DNA of 64,000 nt from Pseudomonas sp. NFACC02 (lineage in GTDB: Bacteria; Pseudomonadota; Gammaproteobacteria; Pseudomonadales; Pseudomonadaceae), in the NCBI RefSeq assembly GCF_900110765.1, contig NZ_FOEO01000006.1, positions 1-64,000 of the forward strand, given 5' to 3'. The notes under the pieces are model-generated. The model was not told the origin of the DNA. It did no database searches and saw only the letters and a program-made list of their open reading frames with translations. Both the position numbers and the translations under genes were made by a program. This document shows, piece by piece, positions 10,701 to 18,794 of the stretch (position 1 is the stretch's first letter; each line of letters starts with the position of its first letter).

Positions 10701-11225
10701 GCGAACCATCACGCAGCTAGGTTCGCCCACGAAGTTGATACGGAACTGACCTAGAAATGACGCCAGTTCGACGCCTGAAAAAATCACGTCATGGGCAAAA
10801 GGGAAGGTGGTCGCCCAATTATCCGGTTGCGCTTCACCCTCCTCATTGACCCACTGGCGGCGTGAGCTGGCCAGTGTGATGTCTGGATGGCCATCGAGCA
10901 GCTCGAAGAGTGAACTCACGCACTCCGGGTGGAGGAGGTCGTCGTCGTAGAGAAATTTGATGTATTCGCCATGGGCTTCCCGAATACAGCGAGCGAGGTT
11001 TTTTGTCTCTCCCAGCGATGTCTCGTTGCGGAAGTAACGGATCGGCCACGGACTGTCGGGGCGCAGACGCTCGACGATGCGGTGCATCGCGTCGTCCTTG
11101 CAGTCGTCACAGATCACAATCTCGATGTCATCGTGTGTCTGGCGGAAGGCACTGCGCAGCGCCGTTTCAAAGAAGTCGGGCTTGTAAGCAGGGATGGCGA
11201 TAGTGACCAAACGGCGAGAGTTCAT
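7710..11225 (-). CDS. Giant multidomain glycosyltransferase (GT2/GT2/GT4), flagellar-type
   Basis: A 1171-residue protein made of several transferase modules. Residues about 5-230 are a GT2 domain (VTIAIPAYKP, later FLYDDDLLHPE with the acidic DXD-type motif). Residues about 330-550 look like a degenerate GT2-like module. Residues about 565-800 are another GT2 domain (LVSILIPTKDQ; LLNNDTAVLHPEWL with an intact ND motif). The C-terminal third (about 850-1170) resembles a GT4/GT-B module (LRVGWCGDHD, LLEYGACGFPVICS). Such proteins resemble the flagellin glycosyltransferases FgtA and Fgt1/Fgt2 of Pseudomonas. The ATG at 11225 is preferred over a TTG at 11249 that would overlap the upstream gene by 4 bases. 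It is the last gene of a minus-strand operon with sugar-modifying enzymes. The acceptor could be flagellin or a surface polysaccharide; it is paralogous to the gene at 38405. Confidence 0.85.
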   Translation of the reverse strand: MNSRRLVTIAIPAYKPDFFETALRSAFRQTHDDIEIVICDDCKDDAMHRIVERLRPDSPWPIRYFRNETSLGETKNLARCIREAHGEYIKFLYDDDLLHPECVSSLFELLDGHPDITLASSRRQWVNEEGEAQPDNWATTFPFAHDVIFSGVELASFLGQFRINFVGEPSCVMVRRADVAAFGDDLMALNGTSITWVGDLAIYVKLLRKGNLAMRAERLSYFRVSRAQYSAKGRHFPSLGDQGQLVFCQRMSELGWTRSLDQYRMQKLATLEKRDNFTEVDLLPYFGGNLPPERFGLGVSHWLGRRKLNLHQRKLINDRIEHTRAGSALLLVVLDDGRLPQKVDVTLHSIMAHQTLSTGLNVVVLSSRDRPATFANSAHLQWHRHARGTEVGALNELLEQHGCDWFMVAEAGVSFIEHGISRVRLKLPELPRSPALFADELYRMAEGGYATALRPDFNLDYLLSYPAAMSQHWIFHRRTIVGMGGFNPEFAQAMELDLILRLVESEGVAELYHLAEPLLVCDAVEGLQREGQDRALARHLNARGYVNSQIYETGAGQYQIRYNHAEKPLVSILIPTKDQLGILSRCVESVLEKTAYSDYEIIIIDNNSEEPDALEWLAGVESMQSDKVRVLRHPFPFNYSEINNTAARHARGEYLVLLNNDTAVLHPEWLDNLLNHALRPEVGIVGAKLYYPDGAIQHAGVVMGIDSPAQHVFLGAPQNSPGYMQRLLVDQDYSVVTAACLMIRKSLYEEVGGLDEVNFKVSYNDVDLCLKVRQSGYLVVWTPHVQLLHESSVSQVQTDKTAHERKVARFRGEQLAMYRKWLPMMANDPAYNPNLALTGTGFEFEPNVDLTWRALPWRPQPLVLAHRTLRWNDGDQRITTPLETMRELNLLDGATSARWLHIAEIERLQPAAIVFQRAFTHTEVNGIELIQQCSPAKRILDIDRLPAGYRKDPLFLRSLELVDRVVVSSSRLALALEGLHQDIHVVPDHLPPLWRHAQRERNRGERLRVGWCGDHDALDLELLAQIMPALANEVDFVVMGWCPIPLRPYVRDQRYQVEAAYRKEALASLDLDLALLPLRHNGLEDCQSVTRLLEYGACGFPVICSIHACDDATLPVTRVERDAQSWIDTIRGQITNIEALARQGDALQREIRAHWMLDEGNLQIRRDAWLT

Positions 11226-11245
11226 TTCGAGGCCTGATGATGGAT

Positions 11246-11857
11246 TCAAGAGCGCGAGAAGTTAAAAGCTTCGTCGATGGATGACGCGGGCATGGGCTGG
11301 AACAGTCCGTCGCGCATGAGCGCGCTTTCGCGTTCGAGGATGATTGCGTGAGGCCGTGTCCTGATTCTTCTTGCGGGCTGGCCGGCGCAAATGCCCCACG
11401 GTTCCAGTGACTTGCTGACCACCGATCCGGCCCCCACCGCGCAACCTTCCCCCACGGTGACACCTGGCAAGATGACCGCATTGGCACCCACGATGGCGTG
11501 ACGTCCTATATGGACAAGAGCACGTGTGGTGTTGCGGTACTCCGGAGGGACGGTCGGATTGGTCAGGCTTTCACCCAGAAAGTCATCGCTGCCACAGACC
11601 ACCCGAACCCCGGACGCAAGCCCTGAAAAGTCTTCGAGCACAACGGCACCGCCGCCGCTGATCGAACAAAAAGACGAAATATGCACATAGCTGCCGATGT
11701 ACAGCGGAGCGGTCGCGTAGATGAATACAAAGTCGTCGATGATGACGTTCGAACCGATGCTGATGAATTCACGCCCGTAGAGTTTGGCGCCCGGATAGAT
11801 CTTGACGTTCTCGCCCAGTGCGCGAAAACCTTCGTTCAACTCGTTTGAACGGCCCAT
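11246..11857 (-). CDS. Left-handed beta-helix acyltransferase (WbbJ/VioB-like)
   Basis: A 203-residue protein dominated by hexapeptide repeats (for example IGSNVIIDDF, IGSYVHISSF, IGRHAIVGANAVILPGV), the signature of trimeric left-handed beta-helix O- or N-acetyltransferases. The C-terminal half has the usual ICAGQPARRI segment before the end. I prefer ATG at 11857, preceded by AAGAGG with 9-nt spacing; a GTG at 11881 would add 8 residues. It lies between a methyltransferase and the giant glycosyltransferase and downstream of the VioA-like aminotransferase, so a role in acylating a 4-amino-4,6-dideoxy sugar is a reasonable inference. Acyl donor and exact substrate are not visible. Confidence 0.83.
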   Translation of the reverse strand: MGRSNELNEGFRALGENVKIYPGAKLYGREFISIGSNVIIDDFVFIYATAPLYIGSYVHISSFCSISGGGAVVLEDFSGLASGVRVVCGSDDFLGESLTNPTVPPEYRNTTRALVHIGRHAIVGANAVILPGVTVGEGCAVGAGSVVSKSLEPWGICAGQPARRIRTRPHAIILERESALMRDGLFQPMPASSIDEAFNFSRS

Positions 11858-11884
11858 TGTCGACGACCTCTTATTGTCCACAGA

Positions 11885-12607
11885 CTACTTCGTGCCGATG
11901 TAAAGAACGCTTTGTTCGGTGATTCCGTGACGGTGGAACGTACCCTCTGCGAAAGAGCGCGAATCCAGTTCGAGCAGTTCGAAACCGCCCCCTCGAACGC
12001 GCGACATATAGTCGTGCTTGGCGTACATGCGCACATGATCGTCCTGGCCGAATCGCGCCCAGCGCACATTGACGTCGACTTCGTCGGGGTCCTCGTCAGT
12101 GGCTTGCGCCGTCAACAGAATCGGCACCATCAGAATCGCCACGCCATCGGTGTCCAGTACCCGATAAAGCTCGGCGATCGCTTTGCGATCATCGGGTACG
12201 TGCTCCAGCACATGGGAGCAGACGATGAGGTCGAAGGCGTTGTCGGCGTAGAGGTTCATGTCCATGATGTCGACGATGTCGTCGGCCAGTGGCGACAACA
12301 GGTCGGCCGATCGGTATTCGATGTCGACCATGGAGCGCAGGAACCGGGACAGTACTGGCGCCGGGGCGATGTCGAGAATCCGCAGCGGTCTGTTCGCGGG
12401 GCGCGCAAGAAAGGTCCGCACGAACAGCGCGTACAGCCGATCACGGTCAGAAGAGTGACAGCAGGGACAGCTGTATTGCCCGGTGTTGAGGGTCTCGAAG
12501 TCCTCGAGCGAATAAGAGACCTTTAACTCGTTGAGCATCTCGAAATAATGGGAGGGCAGGGGCAGGAAGTTCGCGAACTCCGACGAACAGACCGGACAGC
12601 TACGCAT
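11885..12607 (-). CDS. SAM-dependent methyltransferase with N-terminal Cys motif
   Basis: A 240-residue class I methyltransferase. The N-terminus has two Cys pairs (CPVCSS and CPCCHSSD, about residues 4 and 48), possibly a zinc site. The SAM-binding region starts at about residue 75 (LRILDIAPAP), and motif III-like VCSHVLEHVPDD is near residue 130. Its start overlaps the stop of the aminotransferase gene in a TAATG arrangement, so translation is coupled. In this cluster it probably methylates the amino-deoxy sugar or glycan; flagellin viosamine in P. syringae carries an O-methyl group, which supports but does not prove this. Confidence 0.8.
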   Translation of the reverse strand: MRSCPVCSSEFANFLPLPSHYFEMLNELKVSYSLEDFETLNTGQYSCPCCHSSDRDRLYALFVRTFLARPANRPLRILDIAPAPVLSRFLRSMVDIEYRSADLLSPLADDIVDIMDMNLYADNAFDLIVCSHVLEHVPDDRKAIAELYRVLDTDGVAILMVPILLTAQATDEDPDEVDVNVRWARFGQDDHVRMYAKHDYMSRVRGGGFELLELDSRSFAEGTFHRHGITEQSVLYIGTK

Positions 12608-13725
12608 TAATGGGCTCCGTTCGAGGACTGGATGATGATGTCCAGCACATGGGTGATTTCGTCATGGGTGAGGCTGTCGAAAATCGGCAGGCAGAGGATG
12701 CGGCTGGATACGCTGTCGGCCACTGGCAGTTTTTCCGGACGCGCCGAGTCCAGCCCCCGATACATAGGAAAGGCTGAGATCAACGGGTAGAAGTACCGAC
12801 GCACGAGGATGTCGCGAGCGCGAAAGCGTTCGAACAGCTCATCGCGAGTGAGCGGAAACTGAGCGTTGACCAGAATCGGGAAGTACGAGTAGTTGTGACC
12901 TTCACGGTCCGGCCAGGCAATCGTAATCCCTTCTATGTTGCTCAGGGCCTCGCGATAAATAGCATCCAGCTGTTGGCGGCGAGCCAATGCCGCATCAATG
13001 TGTTTGAGCTGCAGGACGCCGAACGCGGCGTTGATCTCGCTCATCTTGCCGTTAATCCCTGGTGCGACCACGGTCACCTCGTCGGCGAAACCGAAGTTCT
13101 TCAGGTAGTCGATTCGCTGTTTGGTCTTGGCGTCCGGGCAGATGATCGCGCCGCCCTCGAAGGTATTGAACACTTTGGTGGCGTGAAAGCTCATCACCGA
13201 CAAATCGCCATGACGCAGAATGCTGAGACCCTGCTCGCGAACGCCGAAAGCGTGGGCGGCGTCATAAATGACCTTCAGACCGTAGCGATCGGCAATGCGC
13301 TGTATTGCGACCACATCGCAAGGCCTGCCGTAGCAGTGCACGGGCATGATGGCAGTGGTCGCGGGCGTAATGGCTTCTTCAATGCGCACCGGGTCCAGGT
13401 TGTAGGTCTGCGGGTCTATGTCGACGAATACCGGTTTGAGGCCGTTCCACAGCAGTGAGTGTGCGGTGGCGACAAATGAGTAGGGCGTGGTGATAACTTC
13501 GCCAGTGATGCGCAATGCCTGCAAAGCCGTCACTAACGCCAGCGTACCGTTGGCGAACAACGACAAATGCTCCACACCGAGATAAGCGGCGAGTTCCTGT
13601 TCAAACTGTTGGTGAAATGGCCCGCCGTTGGTTAACTGACGGCTTTCCCAGATCTGCTCCAGATAAGGGATGAATTCGGTAAGTGGTGCGAGCAGCGGCC
13701 GGGTGACGGGGGTAATTTTGCTCAT
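12607..13725 (-). CDS. DegT/DnrJ/EryC1/StrS sugar aminotransferase, VioA-like
   Basis: A 372-residue PLP-dependent aminotransferase. The N-terminus (VTRPLLAPLTEF, then LTNGGPFHQQFE) is close to what I recall of VioA, the dTDP-4-dehydro-6-deoxyglucose aminotransferase that makes dTDP-viosamine. The PLP lysine lies in MSFHATKVFNTFEGG near residue 183, with the upstream Asp in YDAAHAFG and the substrate motif TTPYSFVATAHS. It is the first gene of the four-gene minus-strand cluster, so the cluster likely starts with making a 4-amino-4,6-dideoxyhexose. No dTDP-glucose pyrophosphorylase or dehydratase is in the window; those would come from the rhamnose pathway elsewhere. The exact sugar is an inference. 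Confidence 0.85.
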   Translation of the reverse strand: MSKITPVTRPLLAPLTEFIPYLEQIWESRQLTNGGPFHQQFEQELAAYLGVEHLSLFANGTLALVTALQALRITGEVITTPYSFVATAHSLLWNGLKPVFVDIDPQTYNLDPVRIEEAITPATTAIMPVHCYGRPCDVVAIQRIADRYGLKVIYDAAHAFGVREQGLSILRHGDLSVMSFHATKVFNTFEGGAIICPDAKTKQRIDYLKNFGFADEVTVVAPGINGKMSEINAAFGVLQLKHIDAALARRQQLDAIYREALSNIEGITIAWPDREGHNYSYFPILVNAQFPLTRDELFERFRARDILVRRYFYPLISAFPMYRGLDSARPEKLPVADSVSSRILCLPIFDSLTHDEITHVLDIIIQSSNGAH

Positions 13726-13970
13726 GTAAAGCTGCGCTCTGACTGGACTGGGGCTTCATGGCGTCTGGCGTTTGCAGGGGGCGTGCCCTCGGCCTTGTCA
13801 TGAAAATGGCGTTTGCTCGACGAATACCGGGAAATAGCAAGAAGTCGGCCAATTCGTTCAGGATCGGGAAATGCGGGTTTCGCCGACTTTGCTTGATATT
13901 CCGAACGCCTGATGCTTATTTTGTACGCCTTGCCGCGGTGCGGCCTGTACAACAATTAAAGGACTGAGTC

Positions 13971-15314
13971 ATGAGTAGCGATGGCCACAATTCACTCGCG
14001 CAGCGATTGATGGGCATTGATGAAATTGAATGTGTCACCCCGGATCTGAACGGCGTGCCACGCGGGAAGGTGATGACGGCCGAGGGTTTCCTTGAAGGCC
14101 GTCGCTTGCAGCTGGCGCGCGGTGTGCTTCTGCAATGCATCATGGGCGGCTATCCGCCGGCGAAGTTCTACGGCAGCGACGACGGGGACCTGGCGTTGAT
14201 CGCAGACCCTCGACAGATTCATCGATTGCCCTGGAGCGACGAACCGCGTGCCCTGGCGATCTGCGATGCCGACGAGCTGGATGGCGAGCCATCGAGCCTG
14301 TCGACCCGGGGACAGCTCAAGGCGGTAATTGCTCGTTATGCGCGGCACGGATGGTCGCCGGTGGTGGCGACCGAGCTCGAGTTCTTTGTCTTTGCGCCGA
14401 ACAGCGACCCCACTCAGCCGTTCAAGCCTCCGGTCGGTCTGGACGGTCGCCGTGAAGACGGCCAGTCGGCGTTCAGCGTCAGTTCCAATAACGGCCTGCG
14501 TCCGTTCTTCAGCGAAGTCTATAGGTGCATGGCGGCGCTTGGGCTGCCACGCGATACGTTCATGCACGAGATGGGCGTCAGTCAGTTCGAGATCAATCTG
14601 CTCCACGGCGACCCGTTGTTGTTGGCCGATCAGACGTTCCTGTTCAAGCACATGCTCAAGGAAGTCGCGCTCAAGCATGGGCTGACCGTGGTGTGCATGG
14701 CCAAACCGCTGGCACATACGCCTGGCAGCTCGATGCACATTCATCAAAGCGTGATCGACAGCGTGACCGGGCAGAACATTTTCAGTGATGCCCAAGGCGA
14801 ACCGACGCCGGCGTTTCATCACTTTATTGGCGGCCAACAGGCGGCGATGGCGGATTTCACGGCGTTGTTCGCGCCCAACGTCAATTCGTACCAGCGTCTG
14901 TGTCATCCTTTCGCTTCCCCGAACAATGCGTGCTGGTCTCACGACAACCGTGCAGCGGGTTTGCGCATTCCGGCCAGCGCGCCGGTCGCGCGTCGGGTGG
15001 AAAACCGTTTGCCAGGCGCAGATGCCAATCCGTATCTTGCCATTGCAGCGAGTCTTGCAGCCGGGCTGTACGGAATGGAGCAACGGCTGGAGCCGTCAGA
15101 TCCGATCCAGGGAGAGTTCGCCGTACCGGACAATCTCTCGCTGCCATGTACCTTGCATGCCGCGCTGGAGCGTCTGAAACGCAGCCCGCTGGCCAAGGAA
15201 CTGTTTGGTGCCGAATTCATCGAAGGCTACATCGCTTCGAAGACACTGGAATTAACCAGTTTCTTCAACGAAATATCACCTTGGGAGCGACGAGTGTTGG
15301 CTTCCCAAGCTTAA
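13971..15314 (+). CDS. Glutamine synthetase family ligase (gamma-glutamylpolyamine synthetase-like)
   Basis: A 447-residue type I/III glutamine-synthetase fold protein. The beta-Grasp domain occupies about residues 1-115, then the catalytic domain with TELEFFVFAP (metal-binding Glu), SSMHIHQS, RIPASAPVARRVENRLPGADANPY and a C-terminal Glu-rich region. It lacks the adenylylated tyrosine loop of GlnA and matches the PuuA/SpuI class that gamma-glutamylates putrescine or other amines. AAAGGA stands 8 bases before the ATG. It is monocistronic, followed by a strong terminator. No other polyamine genes are near; its relation to the neighbouring glycosylation cluster is unclear. Confidence 0.86.
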   Translation: MSSDGHNSLAQRLMGIDEIECVTPDLNGVPRGKVMTAEGFLEGRRLQLARGVLLQCIMGGYPPAKFYGSDDGDLALIADPRQIHRLPWSDEPRALAICDADELDGEPSSLSTRGQLKAVIARYARHGWSPVVATELEFFVFAPNSDPTQPFKPPVGLDGRREDGQSAFSVSSNNGLRPFFSEVYRCMAALGLPRDTFMHEMGVSQFEINLLHGDPLLLADQTFLFKHMLKEVALKHGLTVVCMAKPLAHTPGSSMHIHQSVIDSVTGQNIFSDAQGEPTPAFHHFIGGQQAAMADFTALFAPNVNSYQRLCHPFASPNNACWSHDNRAAGLRIPASAPVARRVENRLPGADANPYLAIAASLAAGLYGMEQRLEPSDPIQGEFAVPDNLSLPCTLHAALERLKRSPLAKELFGAEFIEGYIASKTLELTSFFNEISPWERRVLASQA

Positions 15315-15326
15315 AAACCGTGGTCC

Positions 15327-15359
15327 GGAAACCCTCCTTGGAGGAGGGTTTCCTTTTTT
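15327..15359 (+). terminator. Intrinsic terminator
   Basis: GGAAACCCTCC (15327-15337) pairs with GGAGGGTTTCC (15342-15352), tetraloop TTGG, then seven Ts. It ends only 9 bases before the MFS gene start, so that gene relies on readthrough or on a promoter overlapping the ligase 3' end. Confidence 0.92.
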
Positions 15360-15368
15360 GGAAAGCCG

Positions 15369-16826
15369 ATGCGCCAAATCTGGAAATCCTTTCGAGCGCT
15401 GTATTTCGCCTCGCTGATGATGTTGATCGGCTCGGGCCTGCTGAGTACCTACCTTGCCTTGCGCCTTGCTGCCGATCAGGTCGATGGCCTGTGGGTGGGT
15501 GCGTTGATGGCCGCCAACTATGTGGGCCTGGCGCTGGGCGGCAAAATCGGCCACCGGCTGATTGGCCGGGTCGGCCATATCCGGGCCTACGCCACCTGCG
15601 CAGGCATCGTCGGCGCGGCAGTGCTGGGGCATGGCCTGATCAACTATCTGCCCGCCTGGATCTTCCTGCGGATGATCGTGGGCCTGGGAATGATGTGTCA
15701 GTACATGGTGATCGAGAGCTGGCTCAACGAGCAGGCATCGCCCAAACAGCGGGGGCTGGTTTTCAGCGGTTACATGATCGCCTCGTATATGGGCCTGGTG
15801 CTTGGTCAACTGATTCTGGTTATCCATCCGCAGTTGGGTCCTGAGCTGCTGATGCTGGTCGCGATGTGCTTCACCCTGTGTCTGGTGCCCGTCGCAATGA
15901 CCCGCAGTATTCACCCGGCACCGATGCGACCTGCGCCGCTTGAGCCGCTGTTCTTCATGCGCCGTGTTCCGCAATCGCTGACGACGGTATTGAGCGCCGG
16001 GTTGATCATCGGTTCGTTCTACGGTCTGGCGCCGCTGTATGCCGCTCAGCAAGGGTTGTCGACCGAGCATGTCGGTCTGTTCATGGCGTGCTGCATCGGG
16101 GCCGGTCTGTTGGTGCAGGGGCCCTTGGGCAAGCTGTCGGACCGTTATGACCGTGCCTGGTTGATTCGCGGTGTGGCGGGGCTGCTGGTATTGGCCGCAT
16201 TGCCGTTGGCGATCTTTCCCAGTGTCCCGATGGAAGTCCTGTTTGCCGTCGGTTTCGTGGCGTCGTTGCTGCAGTTTTCGTTGTATCCGTTGGCCGTGGC
16301 ATTTTCCAACGACCACGTCGAGGGCGAGCGTCGGGTTTCGCTGACGGCCATGCTGCTGATGACCTATGGCGTCGGCGCCAGTATCGGGCCGTTGGTGTCG
16401 GGCGTCTTGATGAAGCAGTTTGGCAGCAACATGCTCTATGCCTTCGTTTGTTTGACGGCATTGGTGCTGGTGCTGCGTATTCGTCCGAAAGCCGTCACTA
16501 ACCTGCATCAGGTCGAAGATGCGCCGCTGCACCATATTGCGATGCCAGACAGCATGTCCAGCTCGCCATTGGTGGTGGCGCTCGATCCGCGTGTCGACGA
16601 GCAGGTGGTTCAGGACCAGATGCAAACGGCGACAGAGCCTGCCCCGCAGCCGGAAGGCGAACCTGAGGTTGAAGGTGAGTCGCAGGAGCGCGTCGTGCCG
16701 TCAGGCGAAGGCGTGGTGCGCCCAGTGGCGGTTGTCGATGAAGCCGTCAGCGCCGAGACCCAGGCGGCGCGACCCGACGCGGCACACGATGCGTCACGGG
16801 ATGTCGGAGTAGACCGGCCGCTGTAG
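15369..16826 (+). CDS. MFS transporter (YcaD-like) with long hydrophilic C-terminal tail
   Basis: A 485-residue major facilitator protein with about twelve hydrophobic segments between residues 10 and 380. The loop after helix 2 (GGKIGHRLIGRVGHIRAY) corresponds to the MFS motif A region, and LGKLSDRYDRAWLI is its counterpart in the second half. The last roughly 95 residues are hydrophilic and rich in Glu, Pro, Ala and Val, with no membrane segment; this tail is longer than in E. coli YcaD. GGAAAG precedes the ATG. Substrate unknown. The gene ends about 150 bases from the convergent ycgR gene. Confidence 0.83.
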   Translation: MRQIWKSFRALYFASLMMLIGSGLLSTYLALRLAADQVDGLWVGALMAANYVGLALGGKIGHRLIGRVGHIRAYATCAGIVGAAVLGHGLINYLPAWIFLRMIVGLGMMCQYMVIESWLNEQASPKQRGLVFSGYMIASYMGLVLGQLILVIHPQLGPELLMLVAMCFTLCLVPVAMTRSIHPAPMRPAPLEPLFFMRRVPQSLTTVLSAGLIIGSFYGLAPLYAAQQGLSTEHVGLFMACCIGAGLLVQGPLGKLSDRYDRAWLIRGVAGLLVLAALPLAIFPSVPMEVLFAVGFVASLLQFSLYPLAVAFSNDHVEGERRVSLTAMLLMTYGVGASIGPLVSGVLMKQFGSNMLYAFVCLTALVLVLRIRPKAVTNLHQVEDAPLHHIAMPDSMSSSPLVVALDPRVDEQVVQDQMQTATEPAPQPEGEPEVEGESQERVVPSGEGVVRPVAVVDEAVSAETQAARPDAAHDASRDVGVDRPL

Positions 16827-16928
16827 CGGCTCGTTTCATTGCGGGGAAAGGGTGAGAGCGGGCTTGCCCACGAGCGTGATACGGCATTCGTGCCGTTATC
16901 AACGGCGATCAGCCTTCGTGAGCCAGCG

Positions 16929-16967
16929 CTTCCCGCAAAGGGCGTTTGATTCACGCCCTTCGGGAAG
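16929..16967 (-). terminator. Hairpin between convergent MFS and ycgR genes
   Basis: CTTCCCG plus AAGGGCGT on the left pair with ACGCCCTT plus CGGGAAG on the right, with a two-base bulge and a short loop. There is no long T-run on either strand, so it is a candidate factor-assisted terminator or mRNA-end stabiliser only. The bases at 16827-16928 contain a degenerate REP-like stretch (GAGCGGGCTTGCCC). Confidence 0.4.
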
Positions 16968-16976
16968 ATCTCTGAA

Positions 16977-17717
16977 TCAGAAGTCGTCGTCTTTATCGAA
17001 GCGACGGGCTTCGCGTTGCAGCTGGTAGACGAAACGCTCGACCTGACGCTGCACCAGTCCACTGATGTTGTGGAAACGCACGCCGGCAAAGGTGGTGTTG
17101 ATTCTTTCTTCGAAGTGCAGATAACGCAGCTCGACCGGGGTGGTCATGCTGCCGAAGGGCAGGGAAGCGATGAAGCGCTCATAGACCTGACCCAACTGCA
17201 TGCGTTCGGAAACGTCGCCTTCGAAGCGTAGCTTGCAACCGGTCGCGGAGATGTCCAGCAGCTTGCCCCGAAGCGGAGACTTCAACTTGTCGCCACCCAT
17301 CTCGATATCGACCAGAGACGCCAGCTTCAGGGCGGCGCGGAAGGCGTTGCGGCGCTGGTGATACACCACCTCTTCCGGCAGAGGCCCACGGTAACAGTGC
17401 GGCTCCTCGATGATGGTCATCTGCGCTTTGACTTCCCAGGCGATGCGCACACCGTCATGGAAACCTTCGACACGGAACGGTTCACCGTTGGCCAGGAAGC
17501 GTTCGCCATCACGCGGGATCATCTCATCGAATACGATCTCGTTGCGGTCACGGTCAACGTCGATGACATAGCTCTGGAAGCGCTGGCTGCGCTCGTGAAA
17601 GGTGATGATCAGGGGATCATGGCTTTCCATCAGCAGCCGCAGGTTGGCGGCAATTTCCAAAGGCGTGGTCAGTACCTTCGGGGGCTGCGGAACATCTTCC
17701 GCGCTTGAGGCATTCAC
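16977..17717 (-). CDS. ycgR: Flagellar brake protein YcgR (c-di-GMP receptor, FlgZ-type)
   Basis: A 246-residue protein with the two-domain YcgR layout: an N-terminal YcgR domain (about residues 15-115) and a PilZ domain (about 117-240). The c-di-GMP-binding residues are present: RxxxR at R123-R127 and DxSxxG at D155-G160. It slows flagellar rotation at high c-di-GMP by acting on the motor. The start is a GTG at 17717 with GGAG about 11 bases upstream, slightly far. It lies 82 bases downstream of flgN on the same strand and is therefore probably part of the flgM-flgN-ycgR transcript under FliA control, as in other pseudomonads. Confidence 0.93.
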   Translation of the reverse strand: MNASSAEDVPQPPKVLTTPLEIAANLRLLMESHDPLIITFHERSQRFQSYVIDVDRDRNEIVFDEMIPRDGERFLANGEPFRVEGFHDGVRIAWEVKAQMTIIEEPHCYRGPLPEEVVYHQRRNAFRAALKLASLVDIEMGGDKLKSPLRGKLLDISATGCKLRFEGDVSERMQLGQVYERFIASLPFGSMTTPVELRYLHFEERINTTFAGVRFHNISGLVQRQVERFVYQLQREARRFDKDDDF

Positions 17718-17799
17718 GGTTTATCCATCTCCAGGCAAAAAACGACAGCGTGCGGCCAGCGGCATTTTGCCACCATGTCGCGCGCCTTGATACAAGAAC

Positions 17800-18267
17800 T
17801 TACGCCTGGCTGAGCGGACGTGGTCTGATCTTCCCGGACGTCGATCCCCGGCTGTCGTACAGCGCTGGAGTATCGCCACCGTTGAGGATTCTGAGCTGCT
17901 GGGCCGTGGTCAGTTGCTGGAGCTGGATCAGACTGCCGTTCTGCTCATTGGCAGCCTGACATTCGGTCATCAGCGCACTCAGTTCATCACTCGCCTTCAA
18001 CAACGCTTCGCCGACTGACGAATGTCGGGCCACTTCTTCAAGTCCCGCGCGATTGGCGGGCAGGCCAAGACTCATCATCAATTGGCTGCGTCTGCGTCCG
18101 TGCTGTTCGAGCACGATCACCAACGCCTGCTTCTGCGCCAGGATGTGTTCCATTTCGACCATATTGCGGCCGTGAAGCGCCAGTGACTCGGCCTTCAGGA
18201 TGTCCAGCAAATGCCGGGTCGGTGCAATATCGTCCGTGATCAGTTGAAGCAATGTAGTGTCTTGCAT
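17800..18267 (-). CDS. flgN: Flagellar export chaperone FlgN
   Basis: A 155-residue, mostly helical protein of FlgN length and composition (for example LLQLITDDIAPTRHLLDIL at the N-terminus and NGSLIQLQQLTTAQQLRIL near the C-terminus). FlgN binds the hook-filament junction proteins FlgK and FlgL in the cytoplasm and delivers them to the type III export gate; both clients are encoded in this window. AGGG lies about 8 bases before the ATG. It follows flgM by about 50 bases, the usual flgMN order. Confidence 0.92.
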   Translation of the reverse strand: MQDTTLLQLITDDIAPTRHLLDILKAESLALHGRNMVEMEHILAQKQALVIVLEQHGRRRSQLMMSLGLPANRAGLEEVARHSSVGEALLKASDELSALMTECQAANEQNGSLIQLQQLTTAQQLRILNGGDTPALYDSRGSTSGKIRPRPLSQA

Positions 18268-18316
18268 CGCATGCCCTGGGATTTAAGCGTCCAGAAGCCC
18301 CTGCGCGTACCGGGGG

Positions 18317-18634
18317 CTAGCGCTGGGCTTCGAAATTAAGCAGTTTGTTCGCAACACGGTTGCTGTCGACCTTGTAGCTGCCGTCGGCGATCGCCTGTTT
18401 CAACTCGGCCACGCGGCTGCTGTTGACGACGGGCTGATCACGCAACGAATCAGTGATCTTCTGCAACTGTTGAGCTTCACTGCTCAAACTGACTGTCTCG
18501 CCGCTACCGCTGACGCTTGGGGAAGTGCTGACCGTTGCCGGGGCTTCGGTTTTGCTGGCTTCCTTGGTGCTGGCGGTACGTGAAGTACCTCCAACGGTAG
18601 TGGAATTATTCAAACGACTGAAGTCGATGACCAT
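18317..18634 (-). CDS. flgM: Anti-sigma-28 factor FlgM
   Basis: A 105-residue protein: the N-terminal half is Ser/Thr-rich and probably disordered, while the C-terminal half (about residues 48-105) has the FlgM helices that bind FliA, with [20 protein letters not shown] and ANKLLNFE. FlgM holds FliA inactive until hook completion allows its export. CAGAGG precedes the ATG. A near-consensus FliA promoter is at 18671-18697, giving the expected feedback loop, and flgN follows in the same transcript. Confidence 0.95.
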   Translation of the reverse strand: MVIDFSRLNNSTTVGGTSRTASTKEASKTEAPATVSTSPSVSGSGETVSLSSEAQQLQKITDSLRDQPVVNSSRVAELKQAIADGSYKVDSNRVANKLLNFEAQR

Positions 18635-18670
18635 GATTGAAAACCTCTGGGTTCTAGGACGCTTGCCTTG

Positions 18671-18697
18671 TTTTCGGCCAAACCCGGAATAACTTTA
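18671..18697 (-). promoter_or_regulatory. FliA (sigma28) promoter of flgM
   Basis: On the minus strand, TAAAGTTA (18697-18690), 11-nt spacer, GCCGAAAA (18678-18671). Compared with the consensus TAAAGTTT-N11-GCCGATAA, 14 of 16 positions match with exact spacing. It is 37 bases upstream of the flgM start codon. Confidence 0.85.
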
Positions 18698-18794
18698 GGG
18701 CCAGCGCGAAAACAGTCCTGAATGGACTTCGCATCGGGCAGATCGGTTCCGAGTGTAGAAAAAGCGCAAGCGTAGCGCCAGAGGTCAATCCCGG

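Noticed and set aside
15276..16625. 449-codon minus-strand frame opposite the MFS gene
   Set aside because: It mirrors a clear MFS transporter on the plus strand; the translation is Gln/His/Arg-rich with no domain, as expected for the antisense of a high-GC gene.
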